Assembly: GCA_964495075.1 (NCBI GenBank)
Contig: CAZBUJ010000008.1
Location: 1-64,000 of the forward strand
Length of the DNA stretch: 64,000 nt
From: JAFGJQ01 sp964495075
Lineage (GTDB): Bacteria > Planctomycetota > Phycisphaerae > UBA1845
Direction of reading: 5' to 3'
In this document: piece after piece, positions 56,023-64,000 of the stretch
How positions within the stretch are numbered: position 1 is the stretch's first letter
How the letters are laid out: the number at the start of each line of letters is the position of its first letter
Notes under the pieces: model-generated
Database searches by the model: none
Seen by the model: the letters and a program-made list of their open reading frames with translations, nothing else
What the model was told of the DNA's origin: nothing
Program-made: the position numbers and the translations under genes

Positions 56023-59000
56023 ATGATTCGTATGTTATCGATGCTGCTGCTGCTGGTTGCTGCCGGCGCGCACTGCGCCGCGATCAACACGACGGGCTCG
56101 CTGACGGAGTCGACCGCAGGCCGCCCGCACCGGGCGGTGGTCACGGCCACCGCGCCGGCCGAACCGGAGCCCGACCGGGAGCCGGGGGTCGTCGATCTCC
56201 CCCGCATGCCCTCGCTCAGCCCCGACGGGTCACGGATCGTCTTCACCTGGCGAGGCGACCTGTGGAAAGTGCCGGTCACCGGCGGGCATGCCGAACGGCT
56301 GACGCGACACCCCGGCAACGACCTGCGTTCGGCGTGGAGCCCCGACGGCCAGCGCATTGCGTTCGGGTCCAACCGGACCGGGACCACCAACGTGTTCATC
56401 ATGAACGCCGACGGCACCGACGTCCGCCAGATCACCAACTCGGACCGCAGCAGTTCGTTGGCCGCGTTCGGGGTGGATGACGCGGGGAACGAAGTCGTCA
56501 CGCTCACCGCCTATCGCGAAGGCGACACCTACCGCGCCCCCCGCCCCTACCTGTGCTCGGTGTACGGGGGCGACATCATTCGCGTACACGACGCGTTCGG
56601 CTCCTACCCGGTGGTGAGCCCGGACGGCAGCAAGGTGGCCTTCACCCGCGGGGCGTCGCCCTGGAGCCGCCGCCACTATCGCGGGCCGGACAACCGCGAC
56701 GTCTGGCTCTTCGATCGCTCCGACGGTTCCTTCACGCGGCTGACCACCTGGGAAGGCAACGACGGGTTGTCCCAATGGATGGATTCGAACACGATTCTGT
56801 TCCTGTCGGACCGAGAGCTGCATTGCGTCAACGTGTACCGCATGGACATCCGCCAGGGGGAGAAGTCCATCCAGCGGCTGACCGGCTTCGAGGAGGACGA
56901 CGTCAAATCGCTGGCCGTCGCGGCCGACGGCTCCACCGCCGCCTTCGCCGTGTGGGACACGCTGTACACGCTCGACCTGCGCGATCCCAACGCCCGGCCG
57001 GAGCCGTTGAAGATCACGGCCAACCAGGACGAAGCCGACAACTACCAGATCCTGGCGATCGACCGGAAGGTCACGGAAGCCACGCTGAGTCCGGATGACA
57101 AGGTGATGGCATTCATCGCCTACGGCGACGTGTACGTCCGGAACGTCGAGGACAAGAGCCCGACGCGACGCGTCACCCACTCCCACGCCCGGGAGAAGGA
57201 CATCGCGTGGTCCCCGGACGGGCTGAAACTCTATTTCGTGAGCGACCGGGACGGGACGGATTCCATCTACGCCGCCACCGTGACCATGACCAGAGACGAG
57301 ATCAAAGAGGACTTCGAGAAAGCCACCAAGCCCGAGGAAGAGAAAGAAGAGGAGGCAGGCGAAAAGCCGACCACGCAGCCGGCGACGCAACCCACAACCC
57401 AGCCGGTAACCACGCAGCCGACAACCACGCAGCCGGCGACTACGCAGCCAGCCTCGACTGGGACCCCGACGCCGGCCGAGGCGCCCGACCCTCCGGCCAC
57501 CACCCAGCCCACGACGCAACCGACGACCCGGCCGACCACCCAACCCGCGGAGGCGGACAAGAACGGCGCGGGCAAGCGCGCAAAGGGTAAAAAGAAGAAG
57601 GACGAGGAGGAGGAGCTGCCCAAGGAATTGAAGCCCCAGCGCTGGCACGACGCGATCAAGTTCAGGATCGACCCGGTCGTGCAGACGGAAGCGAACGATC
57701 GCTCACCGGTTCCGTCGCCGGACGGCGAGTCGCTGTCGTTCCGGCGCGACGGCGGCGACCTGATGATCCTCGACCTGGAGGGCGGCCAGGCACGCACACT
57801 CGTACCCGGCTGGGACAGCGGCATCAACTGGCGCTGGAGCCGCAACAGCCGGTACATCGCCTATGACCAGTCGGACCTGGATTTCAATAGCGACATCTGG
57901 ATCATCCGGGCCGACGGGTCAAAACCGGCGGTGAACGTTACGCGGCACCCCGACGACGACCACGCCCCGCGCTGGTCCGCGGACGGCAAAATCCTCGCGT
58001 TCGTATCCGAACGAGTGAACGACGAATACGATGTTTGGGCCGTCTTCCTGGACAAGGACCTCGAAACCAAGTCGACCAAAGAGCTTGATGAGTACTTCAA
58101 GAAGACCGTCAAGGCGGCCAAGAAGCGCAAACCCCTCAAGGTCAAGACGCCGAAGAAGGACGACGGGGACGACAAAGACGCGAAGGCGGAGAAGAAGGAC
58201 GACGATGAGAACAAGAAAGGCGAGGAGGGCGAGGAGAACGACGACGACACGAAGGACAAGGAGGACAACAAGGACGACGAGGCGGACGAGGACGAAGAGG
58301 ACGAGCTCGATCTCGACGACGCCTACCTGCGCCTCCGTCGCATTACACGGCTCGCCGGCCACGAAGGCAACGTGGAGATGACGCCGGCGGGTGATCGCAT
58401 CGTCTTCACTGCCGCCAACCCCAATCGTGGCCTCTACTCCGTGAAATGGGATGGCTCGGATCAGAAGAAGCTCACCGGGTCGATGTCCGTGCAGGGGATG
58501 TCCCTCAAGGGCGACAAGTTGATCGTGGTCTCGGGTGGCCGGGCCGGCACCATCAGCCCGACGGGAAGCAAGGTCGACTACGTTGACCTGTCCGACCGGA
58601 TACGCATCGACCTGCAGGAACAAGCGAGCCAGAAGTTCCTGGAGATGGCCCGCGTGGTGGGGGAGAGCTTCTACGATCCGACTTTGAAGGGGCTCGACTG
58701 GCCGGCACTGACCCGCAAGTATCATGCCCTCGCCCGTCAGACCCGGACCGGTAACGAGTTCAATCATGTGGCGATGCGATTGCTGGGCGAACTCAACGGC
58801 TCCCACCTGGGCGTCCATTCCCGGGACCCGGCGTCGCCCAATCGGCAGTCGAAGGGCGAGCTCGGCACGGTGCACCGGCGGGTGGCAGACGGGTACGCGG
58901 TGGTCGAGGTGGTTCGGGACTCCCCCGCCGACCGGGGTCCGATGGCCCTCCAGCCCGGTGACATCATCACCGCGATCGATCTCGAACCGTTCGGCAGCGC

Positions 59001-59769
59001 CGATACCATCGAATCGCGCCTGACGGATCGCGTGGGGAAGGAGACGATCGTCACCGTTCGACGCACGCTGGACGACGGCGAGGCGCAGGAACTGACCGTG
59101 CTCATCACCCCCATCAGCAGCAGAGGGCTGAATCAGCTCAAGTACCGCGCGTGGCAGCGGCGCAACGCCGAACTCGTCGACGAGTGGTCGGGGGGCCGGC
59201 TCGGGTACATTCATATCGAGTCGATGGGCCAGGCGTCGCTCGACGAGTTCGAGCGAGACCTCTACGCGGCCGCGGTGGGCAGTGACGGACTGGTGATCGA
59301 TGTACGCAACAACGGGGGCGGCTGGACGGCCGATCGGCTGCTGGCCTCCATCATGGTTCAACCGCACGCGTACACCCTGCCTCGCGGGGCCGATCGCGAC
59401 GCCATCGGCCACTACCCGCAGGACCGGCTGTTTATCCAGCGGTACACGCTGCCCATGAACCTGTTGTGCAACGAGAAGAGCTTCTCGAACGCCGAGATCG
59501 TCTCGCATGCGTTCAAGACGCTGAAGCGGGGCACCCTGGTCGGGCAACAGACGTACGGCGGCGTGATCAGCACGGGCGGCACCACCCTGATCGACGGCAC
59601 GCTGGTGCGGCTCCCCTTCCGCGGCTGGTACGTGATCGGCGGGGTGGACATGGAGAACAACGGCGCGATACCCGACATCGTCGTGCCCCAGACGCCGGAA
59701 GCCGAGTCGGCCGGCAGCGACGAACAACTGCGGGCGGCGGTGGAGGACCTGCTGAAGCGGTTGCCATAA
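56023..59769 (+). CDS. Secreted tricorn-like S41 peptidase with beta-propellers and PDZ
   Basis: The 1248-residue protein starts with a signal peptide (MLSMLLLLVAAGAHCAA). A first WD40/PD40-type propeller spans about 45-430 (SPDGSRIVFTWRGDLW, SPDGQRIAFGSNRTG). A Thr-Gln-Pro-rich linker lies at about 449-508. A second propeller spans about 530-880 and contains a very charged Lys/Asp/Glu stretch at about 695-766. The core domain follows (DWPALTRKYHALARQ at about 892), then PDZ (about 946-1035) and the S41 protease domain. The catalytic Ser is S1155 in KSFSNAEIVSHAF; VIDVRNNGGGW and GQQTYGGVIS are the other S41 blocks. It probably degrades peptides in the periplasm. An SDR gene follows eight bases on. 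Confidence 0.88.
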   Translation: MIRMLSMLLLLVAAGAHCAAINTTGSLTESTAGRPHRAVVTATAPAEPEPDREPGVVDLPRMPSLSPDGSRIVFTWRGDLWKVPVTGGHAERLTRHPGNDLRSAWSPDGQRIAFGSNRTGTTNVFIMNADGTDVRQITNSDRSSSLAAFGVDDAGNEVVTLTAYREGDTYRAPRPYLCSVYGGDIIRVHDAFGSYPVVSPDGSKVAFTRGASPWSRRHYRGPDNRDVWLFDRSDGSFTRLTTWEGNDGLSQWMDSNTILFLSDRELHCVNVYRMDIRQGEKSIQRLTGFEEDDVKSLAVAADGSTAAFAVWDTLYTLDLRDPNARPEPLKITANQDEADNYQILAIDRKVTEATLSPDDKVMAFIAYGDVYVRNVEDKSPTRRVTHSHAREKDIAWSPDGLKLYFVSDRDGTDSIYAATVTMTRDEIKEDFEKATKPEEEKEEEAGEKPTTQPATQPTTQPVTTQPTTTQPATTQPASTGTPTPAEAPDPPATTQPTTQPTTRPTTQPAEADKNGAGKRAKGKKKKDEEEELPKELKPQRWHDAIKFRIDPVVQTEANDRSPVPSPDGESLSFRRDGGDLMILDLEGGQARTLVPGWDSGINWRWSRNSRYIAYDQSDLDFNSDIWIIRADGSKPAVNVTRHPDDDHAPRWSADGKILAFVSERVNDEYDVWAVFLDKDLETKSTKELDEYFKKTVKAAKKRKPLKVKTPKKDDGDDKDAKAEKKDDDENKKGEEGEENDDDTKDKEDNKDDEADEDEEDELDLDDAYLRLRRITRLAGHEGNVEMTPAGDRIVFTAANPNRGLYSVKWDGSDQKKLTGSMSVQGMSLKGDKLIVVSGGRAGTISPTGSKVDYVDLSDRIRIDLQEQASQKFLEMARVVGESFYDPTLKGLDWPALTRKYHALARQTRTGNEFNHVAMRLLGELNGSHLGVHSRDPASPNRQSKGELGTVHRRVADGYAVVEVVRDSPADRGPMALQPGDIITAIDLEPFGSADTIESRLTDRVGKETIVTVRRTLDDGEAQELTVLITPISSRGLNQLKYRAWQRRNAELVDEWSGGRLGYIHIESMGQASLDEFERDLYAAAVGSDGLVIDVRNNGGGWTADRLLASIMVQPHAYTLPRGADRDAIGHYPQDRLFIQRYTLPMNLLCNEKSFSNAEIVSHAFKTLKRGTLVGQQTYGGVISTGGTTLIDGTLVRLPFRGWYVIGGVDMENNGAIPDIVVPQTPEAESAGSDEQLRAAVEDLLKRLP

Positions 59770-59777
59770 GGGGCGGA

Positions 59778-60617
59778 ATGACGAAATACGAATTACGAGT
59801 GAATCGCCGCGACCCATCGTTCTGGGGGGACAAGTGCGTCATCATTACCGGGGCCTCGGGTGGGATCGGGTCGGCCCTGGCGATGCGTCTGGCCCGGCGC
59901 GGGGCGCGGATCGGGCTGCTCGGCCGGCGGGTCGCTCGCCTGGCGGAACTGCGTGATACGATTGCGTCCGGCGGCGGGCAGGCCGCGTGGGCGGACGCGG
60001 ATGTGACGGATCTCGAGCGGTTGCGCGATGCGGTGGACCGCGTCGAGGGGCAACTGGGCGCGTGCGACGTCCTCGTCACCTGCACGGGCATCTACCGTCA
60101 CACCCCTGGGCGCCATTTCGATCCGGTCGCCGCGAACCAGGTCATCCGAACCAACGTCGAGGGCGTGATCAACGCGTTCGGCATCGTGCTGCCCGGCATG
60201 GTCGAGCGGGGCCGCGGGCACGTGGCCGCCGTGTCGAGCATCGCGGGCCTGGTCGGACTGCCGGCCGCCGGCGCGTACGCGGCGAGCAAATCGGCCCTGG
60301 TCATCCTGCTCGAGAGCCTGCGATTGGACCTGCACGGCGCGGGAATCAAGGTGATCACCATCTGTCCCGGTTACGTGGACACGCCGTTGATCACGGACGA
60401 GGAGCGTGCCACGTGCAAGACACTGGTGAGCGCGGAGCAGGCCGCCCGGCGCATCGCCTGGGCGATCGAACGCGGCCGGGCGGAACATTGGTTCCCCTGG
60501 CAGACGTGGCTGCCGGCGTGGTTGGCCAGCCTGCTGCCGCCGACCGCGCTGCGGTGGGTGTCGTCCTTGATGCCGGAGATGGAAGAGGCGTCGCCCGCGT
60601 CATCGCGCCACCGCTGA
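59778..60617 (+). CDS. Short-chain dehydrogenase/reductase
   Basis: The 279-residue SDR has the NAD(P)-binding TGASGGIGSALA, LVTCTGIY, VAAVSSIAGLVG with the catalytic Ser and AYAASKSALV with the YxxxK pair. An extra 16-residue N-terminus and a hydrophobic C-terminal helix (WLPAWLASLLPPTALRWV) suggest membrane association, as in 3-ketoacyl-lipid or 3-ketosphinganine reductases. ATG 59778 is eight bases after the tricorn-like gene's stop and may be cotranscribed with it. The substrate is unknown. Confidence 0.85.
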   Translation: MTKYELRVNRRDPSFWGDKCVIITGASGGIGSALAMRLARRGARIGLLGRRVARLAELRDTIASGGGQAAWADADVTDLERLRDAVDRVEGQLGACDVLVTCTGIYRHTPGRHFDPVAANQVIRTNVEGVINAFGIVLPGMVERGRGHVAAVSSIAGLVGLPAAGAYAASKSALVILLESLRLDLHGAGIKVITICPGYVDTPLITDEERATCKTLVSAEQAARRIAWAIERGRAEHWFPWQTWLPAWLASLLPPTALRWVSSLMPEMEEASPASSRHR

Positions 60618-60797
60618 ACTCACGGCCGTCGGCCGAGTGCAGTGGATCAGGCGAGCGGATGAGCAGGAGAGAGCCGCCGCACGGCGGCCGCACCAACGCC
60701 CGAATCGCCGTGCGGGCCGGCGTCGCCGTTTCCACTCGTCGAGCGGAGCCCGACGTACCAGAACGAGCCCGCGGGTCACATGGTGCACCGGGGGCCG

Positions 60798-61112
60798 TCA
60801 CCCCGTCAGCTTGAGCCCCACGATCCCGATCAGGATCAGCGCGATGCAGGCCAACCGGCCCGGCGTGGCGGGATCGTTGGCCAGCAGGATACCGAGGATC
60901 GCCGTGCCGACGACCCCGATACCGGTCCAGACGGCGTAGCTGGTGCCGAGCGGGATGGACTTCATGGCCTGGGCGAGGAGAAGGAAGCTGACAAAGCTCA
61001 CGGCCAGGGTGAGGAGGCTGGGCCAAAGGCGGGTGAGCCCGTCGGTGAATTTCAGGCCCGTCGCCCAACCGATCTCCAGCATCCCGGCGACAATCAGATA
61101 CAGCCAAGGCAT
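60798..61112 (-). CDS. SMR family transporter (SugE/Gdx guanidinium exporter type)
   Basis: The 104-residue protein has four transmembrane helices. MLEIGWATGLKFTDGLTRLWPSLLT contains the essential Glu; AMKSIPLGTSYAVWTGIGVVGTAILGI is the hallmark of the Gdx/SugE branch, which exports guanidinium in exchange for protons. ATG 61112 is chosen because AGGAG lies nine bases upstream. I looked for a guanidine riboswitch in the leader and could not support one. Confidence 0.88.
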   Translation of the reverse strand: MPWLYLIVAGMLEIGWATGLKFTDGLTRLWPSLLTLAVSFVSFLLLAQAMKSIPLGTSYAVWTGIGVVGTAILGILLANDPATPGRLACIALILIGIVGLKLTG

Positions 61113-61278
61113 GGCGGTGCGCTCCTGTTCTCGATCCACGCGTGCGGTCGGCCGCGGCGCCGCCCGTGCGGCGGAATCTCGACACGGACGTTACAGAAAG
61201 GGACACCGGTTGGCAAAGGCGCCGCGGGAAGGCGAACCGGGCCGCCCGTTACGCCGCGCCGCGCGATGGTCCGGGCCG

Positions 61279-62520
61279 TCACGCGGTACGGACGTCGAAG
61301 TCGTTGATGTTGTCTTTCAGATCGGACAAGACGTTGAGCAGTCCGTCCACCGCTTCATCCGTGTGGTTGGCATTGACCTGAATGCGCAGCAGCCCTTCGT
61401 GGATGGGCACGGCGGGATAGGTGACGGACGGAACGTAGTAGCCTCGATCGAACAACCACTTGCCGGCGAGCAGGGTCCGCTCGATGCTGCCGATGGGAAT
61501 GGCCAGGGTCGGCGTTTCGCCGCCGATGACGATCAGTCCGATCGAGCGGATGCCGTCCACCACCCGCCGGATCTGTCGGCGCAACTGCCCGATCAGACCG
61601 TCGTACCGCGTCGACGCAAGGATGTCGCACACCGCGCAGACGGCGGCCAGGTACGGCGGCGGGACCGGTCCGCCGAAGATGTACGTATTGGACTTCATCT
61701 TGAGCAGCGGCTTGAGTTCCTGTGTGCACGTGACGAACGCCCCCATGCAGGAGAAGGCTTTGGACAGAGAGCCGACCATCAATACCTGGTCGAGCCCGCC
61801 CAGCGCGTTGTTGGCCGCGCCGCGCCCCTGGGCGCCGACGACGCCGATGCTGTGAGCGTCGTCGACGTAGAGCGTGCCCCCGTAGCTGCGGACCGCCTCG
61901 TCGAGCGATTCGAGCGGCGGGCTCGTGCCGGTCATGCTGTACAGGCCGTCCACCGCCAGCACGCACCCGGCGTATTCCTCCCGATCGAGAATGTGCCGCA
62001 GGGTGTCGGCCCGGCACGGATAGAGCTCGCGATGGGTAACGCCGTTGGCCACGGCGATCTTCGCGCCCTCGTGCACGCTGTTGTGGGCCTCGCGGTCGAC
62101 GACAAGAATGTCCCCTTTGCCGACGATGCCCGGAACAAGTCCCATGTTGGCCAGGGTGACGCTGGGAAAGATCAGCGCGTCTTCGGTCCCGAGCCAGGCG
62201 GCGAGGCGTCGCTCCGCTTCGGCGCACAGCTCCACGCTGTAGAAGATCCGCGACGCCCCGTTGTGCAGGCCCCACCGGCCGGCGGCGTCGATCATCGCCT
62301 GCCGCACCGCCCGGTCACGATCGAGACCGAGGTAGCTGTCCGACCCGAAGTTGTACAGGAGGTGGCCGTCGACGCGCATCCGCCGGTCATCATCCATGTC
62401 GTGGGCGATGAGGTCCTTCAAATGCACGTCCTTGAACAGGTCGATGAAGTGTTGGCACAGGCGCAATTCGCGTTCACTGCGAAGCCGCTTGGCCAGTCGA
62501 TCCAGGGTGTTGTACTCCAT
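61279..62520 (-). CDS. PLP-dependent alpha-oxoamine synthase (BioF/KBL/SPT-like)
   Basis: The 413-residue fold-type I enzyme has NFGSDSYLGLDRDRAVRQAM, GLHNGASRIFYSVEL, the LYVDDAHSIGVVGAQGRG cofactor block and the PLP lysine K254 in GSLSKAFSCMGAF. This family condenses an amino acid with an acyl-CoA or acyl-ACP. The N-terminal 50 residues and the sequence outside the active site do not match biotin BioF closely, so a lipid or secondary-metabolite substrate (including serine palmitoyltransferase-like) is possible. ATG 62520 fits the family start. It follows the radical SAM gene by 195 bases on the same strand. Confidence 0.85.
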   Translation of the reverse strand: MEYNTLDRLAKRLRSERELRLCQHFIDLFKDVHLKDLIAHDMDDDRRMRVDGHLLYNFGSDSYLGLDRDRAVRQAMIDAAGRWGLHNGASRIFYSVELCAEAERRLAAWLGTEDALIFPSVTLANMGLVPGIVGKGDILVVDREAHNSVHEGAKIAVANGVTHRELYPCRADTLRHILDREEYAGCVLAVDGLYSMTGTSPPLESLDEAVRSYGGTLYVDDAHSIGVVGAQGRGAANNALGGLDQVLMVGSLSKAFSCMGAFVTCTQELKPLLKMKSNTYIFGGPVPPPYLAAVCAVCDILASTRYDGLIGQLRRQIRRVVDGIRSIGLIVIGGETPTLAIPIGSIERTLLAGKWLFDRGYYVPSVTYPAVPIHEGLLRIQVNANHTDEAVDGLLNVLSDLKDNINDFDVRTA

Positions 62521-62715
62521 GGGCGATTGCCACCACTCGAGAACCGCGACTGCCACCCGGACGACGCGACCACCGACCAGTCGCCCGCCGCACACCCACC
62601 GCGCCAGCAAGCGGGACGACGTCTTTCACCCGAGTTCACGGGAGCCGACCGTGCATGTTGTACCCGCCCGGGCGTTGGTGGTGCAAGTAGCGGCAGCAGG
62701 CGGGAGGATCGGAAC

Positions 62716-64000
62716 TCAAGCGCGGCGGGCCGGGTGGGGTATGAGCGAGGCAATGCGTGCCTGTGCCGCCCGCACGGCGTTGCCCCATCGAGAGCGGCTC
62801 CACGCATCAAAACGCCGCTTCCGGGCGTCGCAAATGCGTTGTTCGAGCACCGTCCGGCTCCGGTCGACCAGGACGTTGCGGAGCGTCCTGACCACCCGCC
62901 AGGGCCGCGTGAGGTAGCCGATCGCATACGCCGTCGACATGCCGACAAGCCGATACAGGTTCAACTCGCGCGGGCCCACCCCATCACAGAACCGGCTGCC
63001 GGTGGTCAGGTCCATGAAGCAGCCGAGCGAGGCGAAGTAGTCGTTGTCGACCCTCGCGATCACGCCCCGCTCGCGCAGCCGGCGGAACAACGCGGAGCCC
63101 GGGTAGGGACTGAAGAGGTAGAACGGTACATCGTCGACGCCAAGCCACGCCAGCTTGAGCGCGTACGCCACCGTCTGCAACACGTCCCACCGGGTCTCGT
63201 CTGGGAACCCGACGATGAGATTGCACTTGAGCGCGATGCCTACCCGCTTGGCCGCCCGCACCGAGGCTTCCAGCCGCGGCAGCGACAGCCGCTTCCGGAT
63301 TCGTTCGAGCGTGCGAGGCGACCCGCTCTCCGGGGCGTAGGTGATGTTGCGGCAGCCGGTGCGATACAGCGCGGTCAACACCTCTTCGTCGAGCACTTCG
63401 GTCCGCGTGCCGCTGGGGAGCTGCCAGGTGATCCGCAGGCCGCGGCGCTGGAGCTCGCCGCAGAACTCGAGCACCCATTGACGCTTGACGATCGCGGTCA
63501 GGTCGTAGAAGTCGATGTTGGTGACCCGGTACCGGTCGACGTACTCTTCGATCTCGTCGACCACGTCGGCGACATCACGCAGGTAGTAGCGCGTGGTCCA
63601 CATGGTCGGATTGGAGCAGAACGTACACTGGTACGGACAGCCGCGGGTGGCCAGCACGGGCATCGAACGGCCCAGGTCCACCCCGTGCCCGAACCCGCCG
63701 TCGAGATAGGCCGCCAGCGGCGTCTTGTGCCACGCCGGCCGCGGGATGTCGCCGAGCGACGTGATGCGCTTGCGCGGTGACGTCCGCACCGCGCGCCCCT
63801 GCTCGTCGCGATGGGCGATGCCGGCCACGTCGGCCCATTCCCCCTCGCCCGTCAGCCGTGCCGCTACCTCGACACTTGTCTCCTCCCCCTCGCCCAGCAC
63901 ACAGAGCGTCACCGCGGGGCAGGTGTCCAGAACGTGATCCCAGGCCGCCGTCGCGTGCTCGCCCCCGATGAAAATCGGCACGTGCGGCAGGCGACGGTGG
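62716..64000 (-). CDS. B12-binding radical SAM protein (N-terminus beyond the window)
   Basis: The coding frame is open to the right edge (LPHVPIFIGGEHATAAWDHV precedes the visible part), so at least 427 residues are present and the start lies outside. The visible end of the B12-binding domain (GGEHATA) leads into a radical SAM core with RGCPYQCTFCSNPTMW carrying the CxxxCxxC motif, then GVDDVPFYLFSPYPGSALFRRL. These methyltransferases or isomerases often work on lipids and antibiotics. It neighbours the PLP synthase gene on the same strand, so they may act together. Confidence 0.85.
   Translation of the reverse strand, partial: HRRLPHVPIFIGGEHATAAWDHVLDTCPAVTLCVLGEGEETSVEVAARLTGEGEWADVAGIAHRDEQGRAVRTSPRKRITSLGDIPRPAWHKTPLAAYLDGGFGHGVDLGRSMPVLATRGCPYQCTFCSNPTMWTTRYYLRDVADVVDEIEEYVDRYRVTNIDFYDLTAIVKRQWVLEFCGELQRRGLRITWQLPSGTRTEVLDEEVLTALYRTGCRNITYAPESGSPRTLERIRKRLSLPRLEASVRAAKRVGIALKCNLIVGFPDETRWDVLQTVAYALKLAWLGVDDVPFYLFSPYPGSALFRRLRERGVIARVDNDYFASLGCFMDLTTGSRFCDGVGPRELNLYRLVGMSTAYAIGYLTRPWRVVRTLRNVLVDRSRTVLEQRICDARKRRFDAWSRSRWGNAVRAAQARIASLIPHPARRA

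Noticed and set aside
61113..61278. ACGG elements upstream of the Gdx/SMR gene suggesting a guanidine (mini-ykkC) riboswitch
   Set aside because: The ACGG copies are not in hairpin loops with complementary flanks, and no guanidine-I or -III consensus could be fitted.

Overview
The window is a 64 kb piece of GC-rich bacterial chromosome, most likely from a member of the Planctomycetota (a Phycisphaerae-like lineage is my best guess). The strongest hint is three secreted proteins (1456-3762, 33471-38651, 39017-40177) that end in the same acidic tail, GDxDGDGDVDxxDxxxFxxCLGGP...D.DGDxDxxDFAxFQ, a dockerin-like pattern common in planctomycete exoproteins. A 1726-residue gingipain-type beta-helix protein, a tricorn-like protease and DUF2092 and TadG-like proteins fit that picture. 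A run of 100 Ns at 5822-5921 shows this is a scaffolded draft assembly.

Layout. 1-10.1 kb: a TPR/YggX-like fusion, a secreted M14 carboxypeptidase, a small gene graveyard (remnants of an ABC substrate-binding protein and of a TMTC/O-mannosyltransferase-like membrane protein), a NodB-fold protein, a secreted cysteine-rich tandem-repeat protein interrupted by the assembly gap, then purA-uppS and a solitary corrinoid protein. 10.3-23.4 kb: a surface-polysaccharide locus in two divergent arms. The left arm (minus strand) has a B12-radical SAM enzyme, a methyltransferase, a GT39-like membrane enzyme, two GT4 glycosyltransferases and the Wzt/Wzm export ABC transporter. The right arm (plus strand) has a formyltransferase, an uncharacterised protein and a polytopic membrane protein. 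Start/stop overlaps suggest translational coupling. A perfect 60-bp palindrome closes the right arm.

23.5-33.3 kb is mostly housekeeping and envelope genes: a fused FAD/Fe-S D-2-hydroxyacid dehydrogenase (YdiJ/GlcD-GlcF type), an HD-GYP remnant, an M42 aminopeptidase, a DUF2062+AsmA-like membrane protein and a DUF2092 protein. 33.5-42 kb holds the two other dockerin-tailed exoproteins and a TadG-like pilus-associated protein behind a structured leader. 42.4-53.4 kb: a three-haem cytochrome-c-peroxidase-like protein, an ECF sigma factor with a membrane-anchored putative partner, a YifB/ComM ATPase, an HDOD protein with a degenerate receiver domain, a BtaB-like methyltransferase followed by a btaA remnant, and a CPBP-type protein lacking its catalytic glutamate. 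53.5-64 kb: a small unknown ORF, an ABC-class ATPase (PF09818), the tricorn-like protease with an SDR, an SMR/Gdx exporter, an alpha-oxoamine-synthase-fold PLP enzyme and a B12-radical SAM enzyme cut by the window edge.

No rRNA, tRNA, CRISPR array or intact transposase was recognised. The most unusual items are the cysteine-rich repeat protein, the 60-bp palindrome, the four gene remnants (including btaA beside an intact btaB-like gene), the purA leader terminator, and enzymes that have lost a key residue.
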